From positions 1-38,817 of the forward strand of contig RYFE02000047.1 of NCBI GenBank assembly GCA_004138175.2: a DNA stretch of 38,817 bases, in the 5' to 3' direction. The notes under the pieces are model-generated. The model was not told where the DNA came from, did not search any database, and saw nothing but the letters and a program-made list of their open reading frames with translations. A program made the translations under genes and the position numbers. Positions 7,038-14,432 of the stretch are shown here, in pieces (the first letter of the stretch is position 1; each line of letters begins with the position of its first letter). The DNA comes from Chloroflexales bacterium ZM16-3. GTDB lineage: Bacteria > Chloroflexota > Chloroflexia > Chloroflexales > Chloroflexaceae.

Positions 7038-10000
7038 GCCAGCAGACCACCAAAAAGAGCGCATCCTTCGGCAGCACCAAGCCGCTGCCGCCGGCTGGGC
7101 TGCGCCCGCCCGCGCCACCCTGGGCGAAGATCGCCGCCTGGGCGGTGCTGCTGCTCTGCCTGAGTCTCTTGCTCAGCCGGGGATACATCCTGGCCTGGGC
7201 GACGACACAGCCGGTGGTCGCGCTGCCCCTGCCGGGCAAACCGCTGCCCGCCGATGGGCCGCAGGGGCTGGCGCGCTTCAGCGCAATGGCCGCCCTGGCC
7301 CTGCGGGCGATCCTCTTTCCGCCGGGCAGCCTGGTTGTCGAGGCACTCGCCGGCCTCGGCTTGCTCGTCATCGGCTTGGAGCTGGCCCTCGGCGCGCTGC
7401 TGCTGGTTATCCAGACAATGATGAGTCGGGTGCAGGGCCGGCAGGCGCTGCTCGTGCGTGTGCCCTACCGGCCGACCGCGCGGGCGAGCGACACCGCCAC
7501 CGACCTGTTCCGCGCCCTGCACCGCCAGCTGCCGATCGCCAACGTCTGGCTCGGCCAGGCCCCCTGGCTCAGCCTGACCCTGAGCGCCCGCCCGGACGAG
7601 CCGGTCGAGTTGGGCATCCTGGTCGCCGGCGGCACGGCCAGGCAGCGGGTCAGCTGGGTCGCCGCCATCCGCAAGACCATCCAGGGTCTTTCACCCGATG
7701 CGCTCGTCGAGCTGCGCCCCGACCCGCTCGCGGCCGCGCTCACCGCTGGCCGCGTGGCGACCTGGGCGGAGTGGAAGCTTTCGCTCGCCCCGATCTACCC
7801 GCTGCGTCTGGCCGACGACCAGCAGGCCGGCGACCTGGTCGGCCCGCTCGTCGCCGCGCTCCAGCCGCGCCAGGGCGTGGGCTACACCGAGTTCCAGCTG
7901 AGCCTGCGCCCGCGCCCCGACGACAGCCACCTGGCCCGTGGCTGGAAGGCCGCCGGCACCCGCCGCCTGCTGCGCCTGATGGGCAAGCACGAGTACGCCC
8001 TCAGTCCGGACGCTCGTGCGTTAGAGACCAAGCTGGCCGGGCCGATCTACGACGCCACCCTGCGCGCGGTGGCAGTCGCAGCCGATGCGGGGCAGCTTGC
8101 CCAGGCCCGCGCGGAAGTGGACGAGGTGAATGCGGTGCTGGGCCAGTACGCCGCCCGCAGCGGCAGCCGCCTGCAGCGCTGGGTGCGCCAGGCCGGCGGC
8201 ACACGGCACATCTCGCGGCGGCCAGCCTGGATGCAGGACATGCGTGGCCAACTGCTTGCCCTTGCCGTCGGTGGTCTGGTCGGCGGCGTGCTCTGGCCGT
8301 TGCTCACTTCCTACCCGCTGTTTGTCGTTGGTCTGAGTCTCATCAGCATGACGATGCTGGGCCGCATCTTCGGCCAGCATGCCCGCCGCCAAGTGAAGCA
8401 GCTCCATGCCCGTGCGGTGCGGGCGACCCCACTTTCCGGCCTGCTCTGGGGAGCGGCCTGGCGTGGCCCGAGCATCCTCAGCGTTACCGAGTTGGCCGGG
8501 CTCTGGCACCTGCCCACCCCAACCCAGGGCCGACTGGTGCGCTGGCTGCCCTGCGCCTACCTGCCCCCGCCGCCCCACGCCTTCGCCGACGAGCCGCCCC
8601 TGGTCGGTGAGGACGGCGTGACGCGCCCGGCTCGGCTGATCATCGGCGTGGGCATGCACCGCGACGACCAGCTGGCACCGGTCGGCATCCCGCTGCGCGA
8701 CGCCCGCCAGGGCATCGCCTTCACCGCTCCGCCCGGCGTCGGCAAGACCCAGATCGCCTCCAACCTGGCCGACCAGCTGCGGCCCTGCGGCTACACCCTG
8801 ATCGACGGCAAGGGCGACGACGCCGGCAACCTCGTCGAGACCATGCGCCAGCGCATCCCACTCGAAGACGAGGCCCGCCTGGTCATCCTCGACACGCTCG
8901 ACGCCGCCTGGCCGGTCGGCATCAACCCGCTTGCTGGGGTGGATCTCGCCGACACCGGCGCGGTCGATCAGGTACTCGGCCAGATCGAGGCCATCTTCGC
9001 CCGGCTCGACCCCGAGACCTGGGCCAAGGCCCCGCGCATGAAGAACTACCTGCGCAAGGCCACCTTACTCGTGCTCGCCGGTGAGAGTCACCCGACGATT
9101 GCCCATGTCAAGCAGGCCTTGCTCGATCAGGGCTACCGCGAGCGCCTGCTCCCGGCCTGCCGCAACGTCGAGGTGCGCGACTTCTGGATCATCGAGTTCC
9201 CGCAGATCGGCGAGCAACAGAAAGCCAGTCGCGACGCCCTGGTCAGCCGCTTCGATATGCTGCTCGACTCCGAGCTGACCCGCTACCTGTTCAACCAGAT
9301 CGCCCCGGCCCTCGCGTTTCATGATGCCATCGCCGAGCGGCTCATCGTCCTCGCCCCCCTGCCCCACCGCACCCTGGGCGGCCTCGCCGGGCCAGTGGGC
9401 ATGCTGCTCTTCCAGAGCCTGCTACGCGCTGCCTTCCGCCGTCCCGGCTCCGATCTCACGCGGCCCGAGTACGGCTTCATCGGCGACGAGTTCCAGGTGC
9501 TGGTCGAGAACTGTGACACCAAGGACGTGCGCGACGCGCTGACCCAGGTGCGCGCCTTCGGCATCGTCACGATTATCGCCAACCAGCTGCACAAGCAGCT
9601 CGGCGACCTGGCCGACTACGCGCTGACCGCGATCTCCAACCGCATCCTCCTGCGCACCCAGGAGCCCGACGCCACGCTCTACGCCCGCCACTACGCCGAG
9701 AGCGGCATCACCGCAGCTGACATCTCCGGCCAGGAGCCGCGCGAGCACCAGTACGCCTGGATCGGCGTCCACGGCACGCTGACCCGGCTCTTCTCGCTAC
9801 GCCCGCTGCCCTGGCTGCCGTCGCTGGAGGTGACAGTGCCGGCCGAGGCCGACACCGCCTGGCAGCAGCGCATTCCGCCAGACTCGCCCACCCCAGCCTT
9901 CGATGCGGCGATCTGCCAGCTGATGTACGGCCAGCACGCCGACCCCGAGGCCATCGCCCAGGCATTGGCCGCCAGTGACGCCGAGCGCTGGGAGCAGTTG

Positions 10001-10360
10001 CTGACCCGCTGGGACGCCATCCGCGCCGAGCACCGCCGGCATCTCCTGGCCCACCCCGGCTGCATCCCCGACACCAAGGCGCGCCAGGTCTGGCGCTCGC
10101 GGCTGCGCGCCGCCCGCCCGCGCGTCCTGGCCATGGCCGAGTACGCCCGCATCCGCCAGGCCATCCAGCCGGGGGAGGCGACGGTACCGAGCCATCGCCG
10201 CACCGCCAGCGGTGCCGCGCCCACATCGGGCAGCGTGGCCGTCGAGCCCAAGCCGACCCAGCAGGCCCACTTCCCCGAGATCGACCGCCGCGAGCCAAGC
10301 CGGCTCAGCCGGAGCGAGCCTGACGACCTGACCGTCGAGCCGGTCGCGGAGGGTGAGTGA
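7034..10360 (+). CDS. VirD4/TraG-type coupling ATPase
   Basis: A large (1108 residues) membrane ATPase expected to couple the DNA-relaxase complex to a type IV secretion channel during conjugation. Hydrophobic segments lie at about 36-60, 100-135 and 395-445, so the N-terminal third is membrane-embedded. The motor domain has a Walker A motif at 565-572 (APPGVGKT, Lys571), a Walker B at 813-819 (YGFIGDE), and TraG/VirD4-like helicase segments such as IVTIIANQLHKQL. Residues beyond 1010 are charged and probably flexible. It is longer than classical VirD4 because of the extra ~500-residue front part. Start and stop overlap neighbours by four bases, and its last codons run into the 12-nt repeat array. 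It is the only core transfer gene that looks fully intact here. Confidence 0.8.
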   Translation: MSQQTTKKSASFGSTKPLPPAGLRPPAPPWAKIAAWAVLLLCLSLLLSRGYILAWATTQPVVALPLPGKPLPADGPQGLARFSAMAALALRAILFPPGSLVVEALAGLGLLVIGLELALGALLLVIQTMMSRVQGRQALLVRVPYRPTARASDTATDLFRALHRQLPIANVWLGQAPWLSLTLSARPDEPVELGILVAGGTARQRVSWVAAIRKTIQGLSPDALVELRPDPLAAALTAGRVATWAEWKLSLAPIYPLRLADDQQAGDLVGPLVAALQPRQGVGYTEFQLSLRPRPDDSHLARGWKAAGTRRLLRLMGKHEYALSPDARALETKLAGPIYDATLRAVAVAADAGQLAQARAEVDEVNAVLGQYAARSGSRLQRWVRQAGGTRHISRRPAWMQDMRGQLLALAVGGLVGGVLWPLLTSYPLFVVGLSLISMTMLGRIFGQHARRQVKQLHARAVRATPLSGLLWGAAWRGPSILSVTELAGLWHLPTPTQGRLVRWLPCAYLPPPPHAFADEPPLVGEDGVTRPARLIIGVGMHRDDQLAPVGIPLRDARQGIAFTAPPGVGKTQIASNLADQLRPCGYTLIDGKGDDAGNLVETMRQRIPLEDEARLVILDTLDAAWPVGINPLAGVDLADTGAVDQVLGQIEAIFARLDPETWAKAPRMKNYLRKATLLVLAGESHPTIAHVKQALLDQGYRERLLPACRNVEVRDFWIIEFPQIGEQQKASRDALVSRFDMLLDSELTRYLFNQIAPALAFHDAIAERLIVLAPLPHRTLGGLAGPVGMLLFQSLLRAAFRRPGSDLTRPEYGFIGDEFQVLVENCDTKDVRDALTQVRAFGIVTIIANQLHKQLGDLADYALTAISNRILLRTQEPDATLYARHYAESGITAADISGQEPREHQYAWIGVHGTLTRLFSLRPLPWLPSLEVTVPAEADTAWQQRIPPDSPTPAFDAAICQLMYGQHADPEAIAQALAASDAERWEQLLTRWDAIRAEHRRHLLAHPGCIPDTKARQVWRSRLRAARPRVLAMAEYARIRQAIQPGEATVPSHRRTASGAAPTSGSVAVEPKPTQQAHFPEIDRREPSRLSRSEPDDLTVEPVAEGE

Positions 10361-10427
10361 TGGCACCAGTGATGTCAGGGATGCTATCACCAGTGATGGC
10401 ACCAGTGATGGCACCAGTGATAGCGCC
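10356..10427. repeat. 12-nt direct repeats, six units
   Basis: Head-to-tail units start at 10356, 10368, 10380, 10392, 10404 and 10416; three are exactly AGTGATGGCACC, the others diverge. ATCACCAGTGAT (10386-10397) forms a small near-palindrome inside. The array overlaps the coupling gene stop codon. Confidence 0.9.
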
Positions 10428-10493
10428 CAACCAGGGTTGCAAACATTTGCAGCTCCGGCGGGAGGGCCGGAATCGGCCGTTTTTCTGGGGTTT

Positions 10494-10530
10494 GGCTACA
10501 AAAAATGGGTTTTGCCAAAAGTTTGTAGCC
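10494..10530. promoter_or_regulatory. 9-bp inverted repeat around an A/T-rich core
   Basis: GGCTACAAA (10494-10502) and TTTGTAGCC (10522-10530) are perfect inverted copies separated by 19 bases. They could be a dimer operator or a hairpin in single-stranded DNA. A second short palindrome, TGCAAACATTTGCA, lies at 10438-10451. Confidence 0.6.
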
Positions 10531-10553
10531 GTGATACGGCGGCGATCACCGGG

Positions 10554-10642
10554 CCGTTTGCGCGTCCAGATGCGCGCCGCTTGGGAGCCGCTTGGGGGCC
10601 GTTTGCCCGCCACTTGCGCGCCGTTTGGGCTCGTTTGCCGCG
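10554..10642. repeat. 11-nt iteron-like direct repeats
   Basis: Units of consensus CCGYTTGSGNG start at 10577, 10588, 10599, 10610 and 10621, exactly 11 bases apart. There is an outlying copy at 10554 and a slightly out-of-phase copy at 10632. An 11-base period is one helical turn and not a multiple of three, so a DNA-level function is more likely than a coding one. Confidence 0.75.
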
Positions 10643-10725
10643 TCCTGATGCAGACGGGCAGGAGCGGCATTCCAGAAGGGGCGATTGAAAGACGGCTTTT
10701 TCCACTTTTTTGGACGAGCGATTCT

Positions 10726-11628
10726 GTGGGAACTGACATTCACAACCTGCTGATCAGCCTCGCCTGGCTGGGCGAGCTGCGCACCGACCACGTGCGCCGG
10801 CTCTGGCTCCCCGATCATCGACTCCAGGCAGCGCAGCGCCTGCTCCAGAGTCTGCGCGCCGAGGGCTACGTCGAGCGGCGCATGTGGTCGCGCTGGGTGC
10901 CTGGGAGAACCACGCCCCAGCGGCAGGGCGCGCTCTGGTCAGTGAGCCGCAAGGGGCGGGACATGATCCGCGAGAGCGACCAGTACCCGCCGGAGTACAA
11001 GGAGCCACGAGCGCGGCGGATGGTGCCCCACGACAGCACGACCAGCGAGGCGATCGTGCGCGTGATCGAGCTGGGCCGCGCGGTGGAGTTCGCGGGCCAG
11101 CGCGGCATCAGCGGGCTCTACGTCGAGCGCGAGGTGCGCCTCGATCCGGCCCGGCCCCGCCCGGTGATGGACGCCCTGATCATCGTCACCGTCGGCGGCG
11201 ACTTCGACCGCCCCGACCTGGTGCCCTGGTCGCGCGACCCGACCCTGGAGGGCGAGCGGCGGGTGCGCTACGCCCTGGAGAACGACCGCGACACCGAGCC
11301 GCCCACGGTGATCGCCGCCAAGGCCAGCCACTACCAGCGCGCCGGCACGCCGGCCTGGGAGCGCCGCTATGGGCGCTTCCCGCTGCCGCTCTGGCTCACG
11401 CCGAGCACCCGCCGGCTCCAGCAGATCCTCGACCTCTGGCGGCAGGCCTGGCCGGTCGGCAAGTGGCTACTGACCACCGACGCCTGGCTGGCCCAGGACT
11501 ACTGGATCGAATACGACCACGGCGCGACGATCGAGCGCCGCCTCTTCTCGCGCAGCGGCCTGCACCGCCCCCAGGGTGATGCCGCAGACCAGGCCGCCAT
11601 TGACCACATCCTCAGGAGGACATCATGA
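10726..11628 (+). CDS. Replication-relaxation family protein
   Basis: Resembles the replication-relaxation (Replic_Relax, MobC-like) family found next to origins and relaxases on plasmids and integrative elements. The N-terminus is a winged helix (IHNLLISLAWLGELRTDHVRR... LLQSLRAEGYVERR). The central part has conserved acidic and aromatic positions (MDALIIVTVGGDFD, ENDRDTEPPTVIAAKASHYQ) that could form a nuclease-like or DNA-binding core. GTG 10726 is chosen because family-like sequence begins there and GGACGAG lies about eight bases upstream. The frame is open back to 10357, but that stretch is repeat-rich non-coding DNA. The protein probably binds the repeats upstream of its own gene, by analogy with initiators and mobilisation accessory proteins. 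The stop overlaps the next ATG. Confidence 0.65.
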   Translation: MGTDIHNLLISLAWLGELRTDHVRRLWLPDHRLQAAQRLLQSLRAEGYVERRMWSRWVPGRTTPQRQGALWSVSRKGRDMIRESDQYPPEYKEPRARRMVPHDSTTSEAIVRVIELGRAVEFAGQRGISGLYVEREVRLDPARPRPVMDALIIVTVGGDFDRPDLVPWSRDPTLEGERRVRYALENDRDTEPPTVIAAKASHYQRAGTPAWERRYGRFPLPLWLTPSTRRLQQILDLWRQAWPVGKWLLTTDAWLAQDYWIEYDHGATIERRLFSRSGLHRPQGDAADQAAIDHILRRTS

Positions 11629-12662
11629 CCACCCAGACCCCACGCATCAACCAGGTACGCATCGTCGGCACCCTCGACACCCAGACCATCTCGCGCCGCG
11701 ACGCCGCAAGCCTGCCCGGCGTCATCCCGGCGGCCGGGCGCGGCGAGCGACCTCGGGCCACGGTGACCCGGCGCTTCAACGCCGTGCAGGGCAGCGAGCA
11801 GCGCGCCGTCTTGCAGGTCGCCTCGCCCTTCGGCACGCCCTTTCAGATCACCCTGCACCTGGAGGCGAGCGTCGCCGGGTGTGCGCTCTTGGAGAGCAGC
11901 CCGCCCGGCACCATCCTCGCGGCCACCGGCGAGCTGGAGTGGGTGCAGATCACCGACCCACGCTACGCCGTGGACATAGACGACCGTGGCCGGCGCAGCA
12001 GCGAGCTGATCGTGCGCGCCCACACCGTGGAGCTCGCCGGTGATGATGACCAGCCGGGCTACGATGTCTGGCTGGAGGGCAGCGTCCTAACCACCCCGCG
12101 TATCCTGCGCCACCCCGACCGGCCCGTGCTCATCGCCGCCACCACCGTGCGGGTGACCATCGAGCACACGCGACCGGGCAGCCGGGCGCGTATCACCGAG
12201 CCAGCCAATGTGGCCGTCGCCATCCCGGTCGATCACCCCGACGCGCCGAACCTGCTGCGCCCGGGCAACCAAGTGATCATCGAGGGCATGCTGGAGCGCT
12301 ACCTCGTCCCGCTGCGCGGCGTCGAGATCGAACGGGCGGTCGCCGCCCTCGACGCGGGCTGGCAGCAGGAGCAGGCTGGGCTCAGCGCCCAGGCCCAGCG
12401 CGACGCCGCGCGGCGCTACGCCCGCCAGCGCCGCCGGCTCCAGGAGACCACCCGCACCCGCGTGGTCGCCGGCTATGTCGAACTGGTCTCCGGCACCCCG
12501 GCCAGCCTCGACGAGGCCCAGGAGCTGCGTGCCGAGAGCCAGCGCCGCCGGCGCGAGGATCGGCGCGGGCGGCGCGAACGGCCGACCGAGCGGAATGAAG
12601 CACCGGAGGAACAGGCACCAACAAACGACTCGATCGACGCAGCTGACCCGAGCGCAGTGTAG
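11625..12662 (+). CDS. OB-fold ssDNA-binding-like protein
   Basis: A 345-residue protein whose first ~110 residues (INQVRIVGTLDTQTISRR... ASPFGTPFQITLHLEASVAGC) and a second unit near residues 145-230 (YDVWLEGSVLT... LRPGNQVIIEGMLERYLVP) have the strand pattern of single-stranded DNA-binding OB folds, apparently in tandem. The C-terminal ~100 residues are highly charged (Arg/Glu) and probably disordered, where SSB normally has its acidic tail. A strong ribosome binding site (AGGAGG, about 11613) precedes ATG 11625, which overlaps the upstream stop. A role in protecting transferred or replicating single strands fits its place beside the relaxation protein and recombinase. The family assignment is tentative. 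Confidence 0.55.
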   Translation: MTTQTPRINQVRIVGTLDTQTISRRDAASLPGVIPAAGRGERPRATVTRRFNAVQGSEQRAVLQVASPFGTPFQITLHLEASVAGCALLESSPPGTILAATGELEWVQITDPRYAVDIDDRGRRSSELIVRAHTVELAGDDDQPGYDVWLEGSVLTTPRILRHPDRPVLIAATTVRVTIEHTRPGSRARITEPANVAVAIPVDHPDAPNLLRPGNQVIIEGMLERYLVPLRGVEIERAVAALDAGWQQEQAGLSAQAQRDAARRYARQRRRLQETTRTRVVAGYVELVSGTPASLDEAQELRAESQRRRREDRRGRRERPTERNEAPEEQAPTNDSIDAADPSAV

Positions 12663-12668
12663 GCGGCC

Positions 12669-12872
12669 ATGGCCAAGCGCACCCCACATCCCACCCTTCC
12701 CGACGACCTGCGTGACCGGGTGCGCCTGGATTCGCCGGGTCGCGCCGGCGGCATGACCGAGTTCGTCCACGCCCTCGCCGCTATTCTGGCGCGTCTGGAC
12801 GCGGAGCAGCGCGGTCGCGTACAATCTGAGCCACCGCAGGGATCTGCGGAGGAGCGAAAGGAGCAGCTGTGA
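12669..12872 (+). CDS. Small protein preceding the recombinase
   Basis: A 67-residue protein with helical segments (LPDDLRDRVRLD, FVHALAAILARLDAEQ) and the same codon bias as its neighbours. The stop TGA at 12870-12872 overlaps the recombinase GTG at 12869, indicating translational coupling. No family is recognised. It could be a directionality or regulatory factor for the recombinase, judging only by position and size. Confidence 0.5.
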   Translation: MAKRTPHPTLPDDLRDRVRLDSPGRAGGMTEFVHALAAILARLDAEQRGRVQSEPPQGSAEERKEQL

Positions 12873-14353
12873 AACGTGCCTCGATCTACATTCGCGTCTC
12901 GACCGAGGAGCAGGCCGAGGAGGGCTACAGTCTGGCCGCCCAAGAGCGGGCCTGCCGGATGTACGCCGAGGTGCAGGGCTGGTCGGTCGTGCGGATCTAC
13001 GCCGACGAGGGGCTGAGCGCGTTCAAGGACCGGATCGAGGATCGCCCGCAGCTGCGTCAGCTGCTCGACGACGTGGCCGCCCGGCGGATCGACGCGGTGA
13101 TCGTCCACAAGCTCGACCGCTTCTTCCGCCGGGTGCGCCTGCTGATGGAGGTGGTTGAGCAGTTCGAGCGCCAGGGCGTGCAGTTCGTCAGCTTCAGCGA
13201 GCAGATGGACTTCTCGACCCCGGTGGGCCGCATGGTGCTGACCAACCTGGGCGGCTTCGCCGAGTTCTACAGCCGCAATCTCTCGACCGAGACCGCCAAG
13301 GGCAAGCGCGAGAAGGCCCAGCAGGGCGGCTGGGTCGGCCCGATCCCGATCGGGTATGAGAAGGGGCCGGACGGCACGCTGATACCCTCGGCCGACGCGC
13401 CGGCAGTGCGACGGATCTTCGCGCTGTACGTCACCCGCCAGCACAGCTACACCAGCATCGCTGACGAGCTGAACGCGGCGGGCTGGCAGACCCACGAGAC
13501 CCGCACCGGCCGGCGCGGGCGCTTCGGCCGCGAGAGTATCCGTACCATTCTGAAAAACGCCGCCTACATTGGGGTGGTCTCAAGCGGCGGGGTGCAGTAT
13601 CCCGGCAAGCACCCGCCGCTGGTCAGCGAGACGCTGTTCGCCACTGCCCAGGCCATTCGTGAGGAGCGCACCGGCATTCACGGCTCACCCGTGCGTCATA
13701 CGATCGCCTGGCTGATCGGCACGGTCTGGTGCGCGCACTGCGGCAGCAAGCTTTGGCACCAGTCGGGGAGCACGAATGGGCAGGGGCGCTACTACTGCTG
13801 TAGCGGGATATCGCGCCGGGAGTGTACGGCCCGCCAGGCGCCCGCAGCCCGGCTCGAAGGGGAGATGGCGCAGATCCTGAAGCTGTTGGTACTGCCGCAG
13901 GCGCTCATCCCACAGATCGTCGCCGAAGCGCGACAGCTTGCGGGCGAGCATCACGCTCCGCCAGAAGTGCGTGACGCGGCGCAGGAGGGCTATCTGCAGC
14001 AGTTGAAACAGGCGTACAATGCGGGTATACTAACGAGGTCTGAGTATCAGCGGAAAGTGAAGGAGGCGCAAGCCGAAAAAAGCCAGCCGCCACGTGGCGG
14101 GGCTTTCGATACGCAGCAGGCGGCTCAGCAGCTCGCTGACCTCCCGCATGTGTTAGAAAAGGCTACCGTACCGGAGCGGCTTGCCGTCGTCAAGGCCTTG
14201 TTCGACAAGATCTGGGTACAAGACCGTACGATCGTGAGGCTTACGCCGCGTGCCGATGTGGGGCCCGTACTCGCCGCTCTGGTACAAGTATTGGATGGGG
14301 TGCCTGATGGGTTTCGAACCCACAGCCTCCTGAGCCACAGTCAGGCGCTCTAA
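12869..14353 (+). CDS. Large serine recombinase (element integrase)
   Basis: Catalyses integration and excision by double-strand cleavage with a 5'-phosphoserine link. The N-terminal resolvase domain starts at residue 1 (YIRVSTEEQ, nucleophile Ser11; RIYADEGLSA; VIVHKLDRFFRR). The recombinase domain follows (about 160-270), then a zinc ribbon (WCAHCGSK... YYCCSG...C, about 285-325) and a coiled-coil segment (about 370-400). At 494 residues it is of normal size. GTG 12869 has AGGAG about eight bases upstream and overlaps the preceding stop. The last ~20 codons (GVPDGFRTHSLLSHSQAL) are the antisense of the host tRNA-His, and the stop codon lies inside the tRNA gene. The open frame therefore ends on host DNA acquired by integration, and the natural C-terminus may differ in the excised form. 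Confidence 0.9.
   Translation: MKRASIYIRVSTEEQAEEGYSLAAQERACRMYAEVQGWSVVRIYADEGLSAFKDRIEDRPQLRQLLDDVAARRIDAVIVHKLDRFFRRVRLLMEVVEQFERQGVQFVSFSEQMDFSTPVGRMVLTNLGGFAEFYSRNLSTETAKGKREKAQQGGWVGPIPIGYEKGPDGTLIPSADAPAVRRIFALYVTRQHSYTSIADELNAAGWQTHETRTGRRGRFGRESIRTILKNAAYIGVVSSGGVQYPGKHPPLVSETLFATAQAIREERTGIHGSPVRHTIAWLIGTVWCAHCGSKLWHQSGSTNGQGRYYCCSGISRRECTARQAPAARLEGEMAQILKLLVLPQALIPQIVAEARQLAGEHHAPPEVRDAAQEGYLQQLKQAYNAGILTRSEYQRKVKEAQAEKSQPPRGGAFDTQQAAQQLADLPHVLEKATVPERLAVVKALFDKIWVQDRTIVRLTPRADVGPVLAALVQVLDGVPDGFRTHSLLSHSQAL
14296..14320. other. Probable element attachment junction at tRNA-His 3' end
   Basis: The integrase gene abuts and enters the 3' portion of tRNA-His while the complete tRNA is preserved, as expected when an element inserts at a tRNA 3' end and restores it. 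The matching direct repeat (other att site) should lie left of the window; none is seen inside it. The exact crossover bases cannot be set. Confidence 0.45.
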
Positions 14354-14372
14354 CCATTGAGCTACAGGCACC
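14296..14372 (-). tRNA. tRNA-His (GTG anticodon)
   Basis: All four arms fold. The acceptor is GTGCCTG/CAGGCAC with the extra G at -1 (14372) opposite C73, the identity pair of tRNA-His. The D arm is GCTC/GAGC, the anticodon stem CCTGA/TCAGG with loop CTGTGGC (anticodon GTG), and the T arm GTGGG-TTCGAAA-CCCAT. The CCA end is encoded (14298-14296). Its 3' end is covered by the recombinase reading frame on the other strand. Confidence 0.95.
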
Positions 14373-14432
14373 ACAGACGTTGCTGAGTATAGCACGGGCT
14401 GGTGCTCAATGTCAAATACTCCTGAGAGACCG

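Larger units (their letters stand above)
10361..10725. other. Non-coding candidate origin/operator region
   Basis: About 365 bases between the coupling ATPase and the replication-relaxation gene. The + frame is formally open through it, but the translation (repeated VMAP, then Arg/Cys/Phe-rich sequence) does not look like protein. It contains, in order, 12-nt direct repeats, TGCAAA-CA-TTTGCA (10438-10451), a local AT-rich patch (10497-10525) framed by a 9-bp inverted repeat, and 11-nt helically phased repeats (10554-10642). Such an arrangement upstream of a replication/mobilisation protein is typical of an iteron origin, oriT or autoregulatory operator; which one cannot be read from sequence. 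Confidence 0.5.

Noticed and set aside
10357-10725. N-terminal extension of the replication-relaxation protein
   Set aside because: Open but made of 12-nt and 11-nt repeats with unlikely composition; family-like sequence begins near 10726.
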